Below the pieces are notes generated by a model. That model did not search any database. It saw only the letters and a program-made list of their open reading frames with translations, and had not been told where the DNA came from. From Tricholomella constricta (Eukaryota > Basidiomycota > Agaricomycetes > Agaricales > Lyophyllaceae): a stretch of DNA of 64,000 nucleotides. How positions within the stretch are numbered: the stretch's first letter is position 1; each line of letters starts with the position of its first letter. The position numbers were made by a program, and so were the translations under genes. The stretch is taken from NCBI GenBank assembly GCA_013368375.1, contig JAACJP010000056.1, positions 124,001-188,000 on the forward strand. The letters are read 5' to 3'. Below are positions 45,156-55,700 of this stretch, one piece after another.

Positions 45156-48100
45156 GAAAACAATCTCTACGGGGCATCTGGCCGCTATGATGAACGGCCA
45201 AAAAGGCCGCAGAATAAATGCAGTGCGCAGAGAGTAGCAGGAACGAGAAATCCTGAAAATAGATTTTTTTGAAAGCTACGTCGGGGAAGATGGGTGGTCG
45301 CGTGTATCTGGGAAAAGAAGGCATGTGAGGAGATAACAGATAGGAGAATGAACGTTCGCATCTTTCTCACCTGCATCAATTTCGGACGACGTACTGTACA
45401 GTACGCCAGGTTTGAGTTGTAAGAAGTCCAAGGAAGCATCGGTCACAGGCCGGTGAGTGTGCCGCAGCGTTTGACACTGCTGAGACGACGGTGCCAAATG
45501 ATGAGAACGTACTTGATGTCGCAAGTGAGCTTGAAGCAGGTACCTTGCAACGAGCCGTGACAATGTCCAGGTTTGCCGTCTACAGTGGAGCGGCCATCAC
45601 TATTTGCGTGACAAAAGGCGCGAACGAAAATGTCATCTCAAAAGATAATTCAAGGCGGCACCATGAATGCGAAGCAGCAGAATATACAACCCAAAAGAAA
45701 CATGTTACTCCCCAGGATAAGGAACTGGAACTTCACCTTCAAGAAGAACAAGTAAGAACGAATTACGGCCGCAGTAGTGGACTCGGAGAAATACCATGAA
45801 TACCTGATGCTGCAAGAATCCCCCCACGCGTGACCGACGTCCTTCGCAGCGCATGAAACAATGCTTTTATTCCCCTGAAATTCTTTTCAGGGCATTTCAT
45901 GCAAATAGGAACAAGCGTGTTCAGAATTTCACAGCGGCGTATCGAGGGCGCGACCAACGCCGAGAATAGAGCGTCCTCCAGACAAAATGTCATCCGGCAC
46001 CGTATCTGACATGATAAATTCCTTCCAAAATGACGTATATATCGATTGTCAATGCAAGGACAGCGTCTCTGTTAAATGTCAACTTCCTAGAACGAGATCT
46101 TCCTGGCGGCTGAATATATGACGCACCAATCAGCGGTTGTGCTAACCGACTGCCAAACTCGGACTTCTTCCTACGCAACTGGAAAAGAGATAAAATCCGC
46201 CATCCAAACAGGCATCGTCACGATGCATAGGCGTCAACTAGAGAGCCCATCATCTTATTATGTTGTAATCTGTGGTCGCGCCCGGACGGTGCTCACAACG
46301 AATAAGCAGCCTCTGAAGGAACTGAGCCACTCATATCCGTTTGGGTGCAACTACGCGCGACACTTTCGGACCGATGCGTATCTTGCTCTTTAGAGTTTCC
46401 ACGATGATTTTTCTGTTTTCTAGAAGCGGTTTGTCTACAGGATATGGCAAAGGTGACATACAGACAGAGCATGAGAATTGCGGGTGAATGGACCGACCTC
46501 CCCCCAAACGAAGCCGTCACTTTCGAAAAGCTGTCAAACCAAGTTGTTTGACAAGATGCGATCATCACCACAGGTCAATCTGACTCATCTTGGTGGACTC
46601 ATCATTGTGCGCTTGAATTGTTCAAAAGGAGAACATAAGAATTTGATTAACATTTGCTCACTTTCGGTGAAGGCAACCATTTCTAGATAAGGAGCGCCGT
46701 TGAACGTGATGGCCCAGTACATGTGATCCAGGACTTGTACAGCCTGAGCAAGCAGGCAATAGGGCCGGATAAACTCAACAAGGGGTGTGAAGACAAGCGG
46801 CGCTTCCACTATGATGCATCTCGAGTTGTATTCAATCGCATAGTCTGCCTGGGAACTGGCGATGTCACGGGTTGCTTGATCCTTTTATAGAATGTTTGCG
46901 TCGAAAATTCGGCCTGTGGTTCGACGTACTATGAAGACATTTTCCAACGACTCGCACTGATCGTGTCCTGCCAATTTCAATGCAGGAGGATGAGAAGTGC
47001 TGAAAAGCCCTTACTAGATGCCGTCTCTCGGCAGGGCACTTGCCCATTGGTTCGTAACAAGCCCGTTGAATATCGTTTCCTTGCGACCTGACTATGCGCG
47101 GTCAGATGAGAGATGTAAGATTGTACGGAAAAATGAAGCAACTTGACACTTATCACCTCTGAACCATTCGAACCAGGGAGAGATTGATTGCATTGAACGA
47201 TGAAGCTTGGCATTTTGATCCCGCGCTTTTTTTTTCTACCAAAAATCTCAGATGAATAAGTGCGCCTTAAAAAGCCCTTGTACCCAGTCGCACGAGGACC
47301 TTGGACACGCCCAAACGGCCGGAGCTTCCGCCAAGGGCACCTTTGTCGAAACAATCTGGCGGTCCGGATTCCCTATTTCTCGCTCCTCTCTATAGCTGTG
47401 GTCATCAGCGATCGGAACGATGAGCGAAGGACAATGGGAAATGGAACCTTGTCTTAGACTTGTGGCAGTTTTGCTCGCCTCAAGTGATCACCAAAAGGTC
47501 AGCGTGGCGACTCCTAGACGGGTGTAAACGCTCAGTTCAACCAATTTCACTTTTATGTGCCTGATCGCACCTATTCATACTTTATCGCAGCGGCAGACTT
47601 CAGGCCTCCGCGGAACAGCTGCAAAAGCTTCTGAGTGCCAGACAATGCATCAAATGATAATCCAAAACTTTGACATCAATCGATCGTCAAAGCACTCTAG
47701 GGAAGAAACAAGGCCAGAAACCACAGGGCTGAAAAACTCATTTCGTAACCGCCGCCGGCGGGTTACCCTTGAGGTGAGTGTGACTTTAACCGGACAAAAA
47801 GTTAAATCCTGCTACAAAAATATTATTATTCATAATATGATAGCGGTCAAGAAAAGCTTACAAAAGCCTCAAGGGAGGTTGTAACGTCCTGCGGTCCTGA
47901 ATTTGGGCGATAAGTTTCAAATCCATGGCGGCATTGGGGAGTGTGTACAGTTTTGGTGAAAGAGAATTCTGTAAAATGATTGATATGCACTTGAAGGATG
48001 ATATCCCAGGGCGATTACGGAGTTGCATTCAAAAGTAGGCCAATGCAGTGCGTCGGATCGTAACTATTATTGATCGAGGTCCGGGATGTCATGATTGACT

Positions 48101-48566
48101 AGCTATGAGAGTATACATGGACGCGAGACCCAATTGGCGAACAAGAGTGGCTGTACATGATTTGCTGGTTGTTCGTCAGAGTGCGGCAGTTCTGATATAG
48201 CAGGGAGTTGGTATAGCAGGGAGAGAGGGACCCATAGTCAATTATATTCGCATAGTCCGACGAGTTTGCGGCTTGCGTTGACAAGTGAAAGGGCGGCGCA
48301 AGAGTCCACTGCCGGCACCGGGCTGGATATCAAGCAAGGCCATGCAATTACAAGAAAATAAAAGTCCTCGAGAACGAAGAGAGCATACAGAAGATAGAGC
48401 AGGTACACGACAGCATTTCTAAATTAGTCGGTCACCGCAGTGCTCGGTGCACCGTGCAAGAGCAGAGGCGATTGTTTGGTTGAGCTTGTCGTCGACCCTG
48501 GGTTGAATGGCTTCGGCTATTCATCTTTCTCCTCGACCACCACCTTAACCTCCGTTTGCTCTCAGC
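45156..48566. other. Gene-poor region, no gene supported
   Basis: Several minus-strand stretches look faintly protein-like (for example EAPLVFTPLVEFIRPYCLLA near 46805) but none extends into a recognisable family or spliced model. Possibly decayed genes. The right end is the promoter of the F-box/WD40 gene. Confidence 0.35.
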
Positions 48567-51543
48567 ATGAGCGCCAATCAGCGCCCATTTCTTGTTCTAC
48601 AGCCTTCAGTCAACACTACAACGTGTGTAACATCACAAAATATTCAATATCAGGCTGCTGACTGTTGCAATCTTTGTAGCGTGGTGACGACGACGACGAC
48701 GACGACCAGTTACGCTCCGATTCACCTGCCACCACTTCCACCGCCGCTATCGCCCAAGGATCCCAAGACTTATCCGTTACTACATGCAAACTTACCTAAA
48801 TCTCTGCGCAACTTTCCCCTCGTCTTCCCAGGCGGCACGCGCGCCACTTTCCGTGATGGGGACGGCGGTGATCAGGACATGCAGGAAGAACATGAGGTTG
48901 TTGGCGGTTCAGGTTGGCATATGATGAAGCGTGACGAGGCACCAGAGGGCACGACTGTCGTTGGGCTTGCAGAGGCTGTTGAACGCTACGGGAAGAAACG
49001 ATCACACGGCGGCCTGGACATGATGGAAGGCGTCGAGGCCACCTCTGGCATACATGCGCTAGCTCCTCCGAGGAAAAAGGCCAGAGCAACAGCGTTGCCA
49101 CACATATCTCCTGTTAATGCTGCAGCACCGCCTTCGCCCCTGCCTTCGCCACGCGGCTCACCTGCACCAGAGAGCATCTGGCCTTCCGCTCCCCCTAGCG
49201 GCGCATCATCGCCTTTACCGCAAGCCCCGTTTCAGCCAGATTTGTCTTTGACCACTCTCTTAACGCTCCCTTCCCTGGTTTCTCATTTCTCCTCGCTGCC
49301 ACCGTCTCTTCAGTCCCACTTCCTTCTAACTCTTCTGCGGCATTCGCCTCTGCCTGTCCTTCGGACGTTACACTCCGTCCTAACGCCGACCCTTGCGCGC
49401 GATTTTATTACACTCCTTCCGCCAGAACTCGTGTCACACATCCTAAGCTATCTTCCCTTCTCAACCCTCGCCCGTGCATCTCGCGTCTCCCGATCCTGGA
49501 GGGCTACCATCGATTCAGACCCTGTGCTATGGCGTGACCTCCTAAAAAGTACGAAAATTTGGTTCGGCGGTGATGCAGAGAACGCTTTCGCGGATTACAT
49601 TTATGCAAGGAGGCGGCATGCAGAACGGGCACGACTGAGATCAATTCTACATGACCCAACCCCGACCACGCCGATACCCAGCACTCTCCCGTTCCCTCAC
49701 CCATACAAGATTTTGTTTAAGTCTCGGCTCCTTACGCGTACGCGGTGGGTTAACAATCGCGAGCCGAAGCACGTTTCGTTCCCTGCCCATGGGTCGTCTG
49801 TGGTCACATGTCTCATCTTCTCTCATGGACGTATCATCTCAGCTTCGGATGACCACTCGATTCACATATACTCCCCTGCCACCGGAGAGCTCATTTCCAA
49901 GTTGGAGGGCCACGACGGGGGCGTGTGGGCACTCGCCGCAAGCAAGGACATCTTAGTCAGCGGTTCTACTGACCGCACCGTACGTATCTGGGACCTTGCA
50001 ACGGGACGATGCACGCACGTATTTGGCGGCCATACAAGTACGGTCAGATGCCTTTCCATTGTGAAGCCGGAGTGGGTAGACGTAGAACAGGAGGGGGGTG
50101 GGTTCGTGAAGGAGCGATGGCCGAAGAGACCTTTGATTGTAACTGGGAGTAGAGATCATTCATTACGGGTGTGGACATTGCCTCGGCCAGGCGAACCGGA
50201 ATATAAGTGCTTTGGTGCGGAAGATGCGGAGGTTGACCCTACGGAAGTTTGTGTGAGTTTTCTTTGTGGATCATTTCATTTCCTTGGAGTCTATATTGAT
50301 CGTGACATTCACCAGGATGCGGATGAAAATCCATACCATCGAGTGCACCTGGAAGGTCACGACCACGCCGTCCGTGCCCTGGCCGCCAGAGGGCGGACAC
50401 TGGTGTCAGGCAGCTATGACTGCACCGTCCGCATATGGGACACGATCACAGGTGTTTGCAAATGGGTACTTGTCGGCCACACCCAGAAAGGTTGCTCGAT
50501 TTTCCTCTACTATCTAACCAATTTATTGATCGCCCTGCGCAGTCTACAGTGTTGTTCTTGACCCCTCTCGCAACCAAGCCTGCTCTGGATCGATGGACGG
50601 AACTGTGCGCGTTTGGAATCTCCACACTGGTCAATGTCAGCACACGCTGATGGGTCACACATCCCTCGTTGGCCTATTAGGGCTATCGCCCTCACATCTG
50701 GTCTCCGCCGCAGCCGACTCCACGCTGCGTATTTGGGACCCGAACACTGGGGAACTGCGCCATACTCTCGCCGCCCACACGGGTGCGATCACATGCTTCC
50801 AGCACGATGAGTTCAAGGTTTTGAGTGGTTCGGATGGAACGCTCAAGATGTGGAATATGAAGGACGGGACTGTGGTGCGGGATCTGCTGACCGGCATCAC
50901 CGGCGTGTGGCAGGTGGTGTTTGAGGGGAGGTGGTGTGTTGCTGCGAGCAACCGGACAGACGCGACGGTCCTTGATGTTTGGGACTTTGGGAACGAGGAT
51001 GATGAGGACTGGATCGGGGAACCATCGGGTGGGATGTATGATGAGGATGGGCTCAGCGAGACTGGTGATGAGGATGAGGATGAGCTGGGCACCGCACGGA
51101 TTCGGCGGATGACTGCGGTCGATGAGGATGACGAGGAGCAGGAGCAAGCGGATGTGGATGCTATGGACCAGGATCTTCTCGGTCCCTCCGACAGTGAATC
51201 GGTGGACATTGACATTGACGAGGAAAGCCAGGGACGGCGGAGACATCGGAGTCGAGTCCAGGTCGATATCGATGTAGAGGATGGAGACTCTTTCAATGAC
51301 TCCACATATCGCCTTTCTGAGGGCGTCGAGGCATCCAGGTGGGCACCTAATCCCGCCGGCACCAGCACCGCGTCGACCATGCGATTACCGAATAATCAAA
51401 CGAGCAGGCTGCCCCGCATGAGCGCTGGCCCAGCTTCGTCGTCACGGAGGACGAACCCTCCTCCGGGTTTCACCCAGCGGACGTTACCTACGAATGACGA
51501 GACACCGACGCGGCCCCGAGTTCGTGGGACGCGTCGGCGATGA
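48567..51543 (+). CDS. F-box/WD40 repeat protein, Cdc4/FBXW7-like SCF substrate receptor
   Basis: Exons run from ATG 48567 with introns at 50253-50315 and 50491-50542 and a probable one at 48623-48679 (GTGTGT...TTGTAG). With that one removed the N-terminus reads NTTTVVTTTTTTTSYAPI and the protein has 934 aa, otherwise 953. After a long Pro-rich region the F-box reads FITLLPPELVSHILSYLPFS and RASRVSRSWRATIDSDPVLW. Seven or eight WD blades follow (GRIISASDDHSIHIY, GHDGGVWALA, VSGSTDRTVRIWDL, GHTSTVRCL, VTGSRDHSLRVWTL, GHDHAVRALA, VSGSYDCTVRIWDT, CSGSMDGTVRVWNL, VSAAADSTLRIWDP). The tail is acidic (ESVDIDIDEES) and ends RPRVRGTRRR. Such proteins bring phosphorylated substrates to SCF ubiquitin ligase in nucleus and cytoplasm; orthology to Cdc4 is likely but not proven. 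Confidence 0.92.
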
Positions 51544-52426
51544 GACGTGCTTTTATTTGTCGAATTATGTATGTTTTCTGCGGTCCTTCGTATCGTGCGC
51601 TACCCTCCGCCCTGCTCTGTATACCTTTTTCTTTCATAATGTCTTCAAAGTGTATCGCGTATGCATTTGGTGCTTTTGGACGTTTAATGGCTTTTCCAGG
51701 TACTCGTACTATCATTCATTCCTTCTTGAAACTTTTCTGTCCTTTTGGGTCTGGATCTTTATCAATTTTCATGTCACGAAACATTCTGAGCCAAATGAAA
51801 TACAATGCACATGTAACGACTCCTGTAGGAAATCGAATGGTAAACGACCCTGAAACGTCTTTCAAGTGTGTGGCGAGTTGTCGGAAAAGGGATTTGCAGT
51901 AGTTCACTGCTATGTTCGCTGCTATTTGTGCTTGGGTTCACACAGAAAAATACTTGGAGGTCGCTTGAGTTGCGTCTTCCTCGGATGTGATCAAAATACA
52001 AAGTACCAGCCAGTTGAGACGCAGGAGCTGTGAAATTGCGTCCATTGGATTGGTCAGAAGACATACACTTCCAACGGAATAGGCCGAAGCAACTATGTCA
52101 GATAAGCATCGTATTGTTCACACAGCGAAATAGGTTGCGGGGAGGTATGCGGGGCCTCGCGGGATCGGAGGAAGTATGGTCTCTTCGGGACCGTTACAAT
52201 GCTTCGATAATATCTCGGGCTCTATGGTGACGGCTGAACAACGCTCGCGTAGAGTACTTGAGAAAAAGTCCTACATAAATGGAAGCGCGCAGGGCCAAAG
52301 ATCTACAATGGGATGATGTACAGATGGCTGACGCGGCATTTTTGCAGGTGGAATGTCCGTCCCGTACGGTCAAGTGATGTCCGAAGGAGAGCCGCGGCGG
52401 AATGGAGGCCAAAGAAAGCATTATGG
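51544..52426. other. Convergent 3' regions
   Basis: Lies between the stop codons of the F-box/WD40 gene (plus) and the cyclophilin gene (minus). No further gene or repeat recognised. Confidence 0.5.
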
Positions 52427-53171
52427 TCAAGCTAGTCGTGCTTTATGTATTTTGACATCTTCTCGGGGTCTGTAGAAGGGGTTTGAGTATACTGTCACAA
52501 AGAACGATTGTATACAGACCGGTCTTGCGCGTCAACTGCCACCGCTCCCAATCTCTGTACAACTCGCATCCCAGAGCTTACTCGTCCAAATATTGTGTGC
52601 TTCTTATCCAGGTACGGTGTGGGGCCTAATGTGATGAAGAATTGAGATCCTGTGGGAGAATCGGTATGAGTCTTGTAACGGATAAAGCCCGAATCGTAGC
52701 AACATGCCATTGGTGTTTGGACCCGAATTCGCCATCGCGAGAATGCCAGCGCCTGTAAATCTCAACTCCGGACTTATTTCATCCTCGCTTTAAAGTGAAG
52801 TTTATCAACCGGGTCATCCTTGATGAGAGCATAAGACGTTACCCACAACTTCTGTCCGTAGATACTCGTGCCGCCTCGCCCTGTGCCAGTGGGATCGCCG
52901 CCCTGGATCATGAAATCCTATTTGGTCGAGTGAGCATTCGGACAAGATGCTTGGGCAATACATCTCACTGTGATAATGCGATGGAAGACAACACCGTTGT
53001 AGTACCCTCGCTTTGCGAGTTCTGCAAAGTTTTTGCATGTCTAAATCTCATGTATTGGCTTCAATTCCATCGAACTGTGGATAATAGAATGGAACTCACA
53101 CGAGGCGCATGATCCCAATATAGTTCAAGCTGTACATCTCCCAAGCTCGTCTCCAGAACAACTGAGTCCAT
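52427..53171 (-). CDS. PPIL1: Peptidyl-prolyl cis-trans isomerase, PPIL1-type cyclophilin
   Basis: Starts at ATG 53171 ([20 protein letters not shown]) and continues through [92 protein letters not shown] and ends [15 protein letters not shown]. Catalytic Arg (FHR), Phe and Gln (DFMIQ) and the QFFIT strand are present. The position of CypA Trp121 is Tyr (PTPYLD), which usually lowers cyclosporin affinity. The C-terminal DRP..DVKI is the PPIL1/spliceosomal cyclophilin signature, so a role in pre-mRNA splicing is likely. Six exons; the intron 52650-52707 has a GC donor. A Ngaro repeat begins 96 bp upstream of the ATG, and an open frame from that repeat runs in frame into this start. Confidence 0.92.
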
Positions 53172-53267
53172 CGTTTGCGTCGTATACCGTGGTGGTTGGA
53201 ACAAAGTCGAGTTGCCCATGAAAATACACGTGCGCACAACCGATTCGAAGTCACGTGTCATATCTCC

Positions 53268-53470
53268 AAATGAAAGCCCTCTGAACGGAGGCACGGGATG
53301 AAAGAGAGCTCGTTTCGTAGCGTGACAGCACATGATCTCACGCCTCTTAACCTTCTACCTCCACTATACCGAATCTCTCCTCTGGTACTTCTCCGGTACC
53401 CAATTCATACTCGCCTAGCTCATTCCACTGAGCTCCCCTTACCTTACTATTAAATTTTCTGTATTCGCGC
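53268..53470 (+). repeat. Ngaro repeat A1
   Basis: 203 bp starting AAATGAAAGCCCTCTGAACG and ending CTGTATTCGCGC, same length and apparently same sequence as A2 (58940-59142) and its inverted partner (59405-59607). Confidence 0.9.
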
Positions 53471-53561
53471 GCTGTATTCGCGCGACTCGCGTCCTCGCGC
53501 CTTCGCGTTCTCCACCGCGCCCCCCTTCATACACTCCGCAGTCTTCCAAAACTCCACCTCC

Positions 53562-55700
53562 ATGCCAGGCTCCTCCCGTCGTCTTACTCGAGCGTCTTCG
53601 CGTGCACCGTCCCCGCCTAACGGAGAACCTTCGGCGCTAGCACGTATTGACGAAAATTCCTCTGAAGGCGCTCCCTCGCGTTCCTCGTCTCTGACCCCTC
53701 CTCCTGAAGGCACTACAGGGGACGCTCCTGAGGTTTCACATCCTTCCCTTGGGGTTCCCCAAAATCCCGTCGATCCATCCCCTCCCTTCACCGGGACCCA
53801 TTCACGTGATCGTGCTTCCACCTCGACGCTGGCTTCCCAATCCGGTCATCCCATTTCCTTTTCAGGCGCTTCTTCTGGCGACATCCCTACTGGTCCTGCC
53901 CCTCCCTCCCTCCCCTCCTTCACTGCTGCAGAATTCAACGCCGCCAAACAGACTGTCATTTCCATGCTCCAACCCAACCCTCCGTCCCTGACCTCTGCAG
54001 TCTCTTCCAGTGCCGCGCATGCGAACACCTCCTCCCTTCCTCCCAGCGTCCCACGTGCCTCTACATCGGCCACTACTCCCACTTCAGCCATCCAGGCCCC
54101 TCCCCCCGCCCGCCACAAAGGCAAAGCACGCGCGCGCTCCACGGACCTAAATCTCGGACCTGACGAGCTCGATCAAATTATGGATTCCGCGCGTCCCTTG
54201 TCCGCCCAAGCTCCCTCCCATCGCCGTTCCCGGCCTGCAGTTCACTTCTCCGCTACAGTACAACCTCCGACCCCCTCCATCAGTCATCCTGTACCTACAC
54301 CCTCCTCTCCCTCCGTTACCGGCGCTTCACCCTCTCGGGCCTCGTCCCCCTATGAGCGGGCCTTTACGGACGATGAACTCGCAGCGCTTCTCCGCGCGTA
54401 CGGTGATGACCTCCTACGCGCTCATCGCGACCCTCATGCCTCTTCCTGGGCTTCACGCTCTGATCCATCTTCGTTCTGGCTCTCGCACCAACGCGGATAC
54501 TCGCGAAGCTCCCATCCCCCCTCCGAGCGATGCGACGCTGACAATCACGCCGCGTGGTGCAAACCCTCCTCGTCTCGCCACCGTCGTACCTCGTCGGTAC
54601 AACGACCTTCCCGATCCACCCATTTTCAGTCCTACGCGCCCTACCCCTCGCCCAACCCTTCGCGCAGGCCTTCCCGCCGGCCTCGCTCCCCTGCCTCTCC
54701 CAGTCACGAGCTCGATGGCGTGGACTCATCGTTCTCCAGTGGCGACCCACTAGACGCCTACGGAAACCCTAACGACTTCACGGCCGAATTAAACGCCAAT
54801 GAGATCGTCACCCCCGACCGCGTCGTCCGCATTCTTCGCTCTGGCTGGCAAGAATACATTCCGCTGGACGCGCTTACAAACGACGCCTGTCGTTCCGCAT
54901 CGTTTGCTCCTGTCCATCAGGACGACGCCTCTATCGCCCTTAATGCGGGCGGCAAGTTACAAGTTCGCAACTCGGCGCTTGACTGTTCTCGTGAACTCCG
55001 CATCTCCATCCTAGGCTGGATGCAGGCCTGTCGGAATCTAGTTGATGCCGTCAAGTACCACTTCCATGCAGCCGAAGACGCCCGTCCAGGCGGCCACCAC
55101 GCGCGTCTCGTGGCCAACGCCTTCAAAGGTCACTACCGCATTATCATGCGCCGTCCAGACTTTGAGAGTAATTTCTCCACGTACGTAGAGTATGACATTT
55201 TCATCCGGCGGCAATTTCTCTTGCGCCTCCACTCCGGACGTCCCATGTTCTCCGTTGACCAGTTCCATGAATCTGTCTACCAAACCTATGAACGCGCTCG
55301 TGTCTCTCGCACTATGAACTCTCTGTCCGCTGCTCAGCCGGCCTCCACTTCATCCACGAAGCCTTTTCGCGACAGCCGGTCCAATGCCGCCTCCTCCTCC
55401 TCCAACACATTCCGCAAATCCGATTCCGGATGGCAGAAGCCTCGTAACAACTCGGAACGCGACAATCGCACCATCCGTTGCATGTGCTGCGGCAGCATCG
55501 ACCATCGCTTCTCCCGATGCCCTGGTCCCGGAAAGTTCCTCACAAAGGACAGCGACGGACGCTGGAAAGGCCCTGGCGGACGACTCTTCTGTTACGGGTG
55601 GAACGGACCCTCCTCCTGCGCGAAATCCGAATGCGGACATGTCCATTCCTGTTCGCTCTGCGGTACTAATATCCACGGTGCGCAACAGTGCACTGCGTGA
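53562..55700 (+). CDS. Ngaro Gag-like protein (712 aa)
   Basis: Starts MPGSSRRLTRASSRAPSPP. The first half is Ser/Pro/Thr-rich and probably disordered, the middle holds a helical region typical of Gag (LDCSRELRISILGWMQACRN, DIFIRRQFLLRLHSGRP), and the C-terminus holds two canonical C-x2-C-x4-H-x4-C zinc knuckles: CMCCGSIDHRFSRC and CSLCGTNIHGAQQC. This fits an RNA-binding structural protein. Its last 62 nt overlap the RT ORF if that begins at ATG 55639. Confidence 0.85.
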   Translation: MPGSSRRLTRASSRAPSPPNGEPSALARIDENSSEGAPSRSSSLTPPPEGTTGDAPEVSHPSLGVPQNPVDPSPPFTGTHSRDRASTSTLASQSGHPISFSGASSGDIPTGPAPPSLPSFTAAEFNAAKQTVISMLQPNPPSLTSAVSSSAAHANTSSLPPSVPRASTSATTPTSAIQAPPPARHKGKARARSTDLNLGPDELDQIMDSARPLSAQAPSHRRSRPAVHFSATVQPPTPSISHPVPTPSSPSVTGASPSRASSPYERAFTDDELAALLRAYGDDLLRAHRDPHASSWASRSDPSSFWLSHQRGYSRSSHPPSERCDADNHAAWCKPSSSRHRRTSSVQRPSRSTHFQSYAPYPSPNPSRRPSRRPRSPASPSHELDGVDSSFSSGDPLDAYGNPNDFTAELNANEIVTPDRVVRILRSGWQEYIPLDALTNDACRSASFAPVHQDDASIALNAGGKLQVRNSALDCSRELRISILGWMQACRNLVDAVKYHFHAAEDARPGGHHARLVANAFKGHYRIIMRRPDFESNFSTYVEYDIFIRRQFLLRLHSGRPMFSVDQFHESVYQTYERARVSRTMNSLSAAQPASTSSTKPFRDSRSNAASSSSNTFRKSDSGWQKPRNNSERDNRTIRCMCCGSIDHRFSRCPGPGKFLTKDSDGRWKGPGGRLFCYGWNGPSSCAKSECGHVHSCSLCGTNIHGAQQCTA

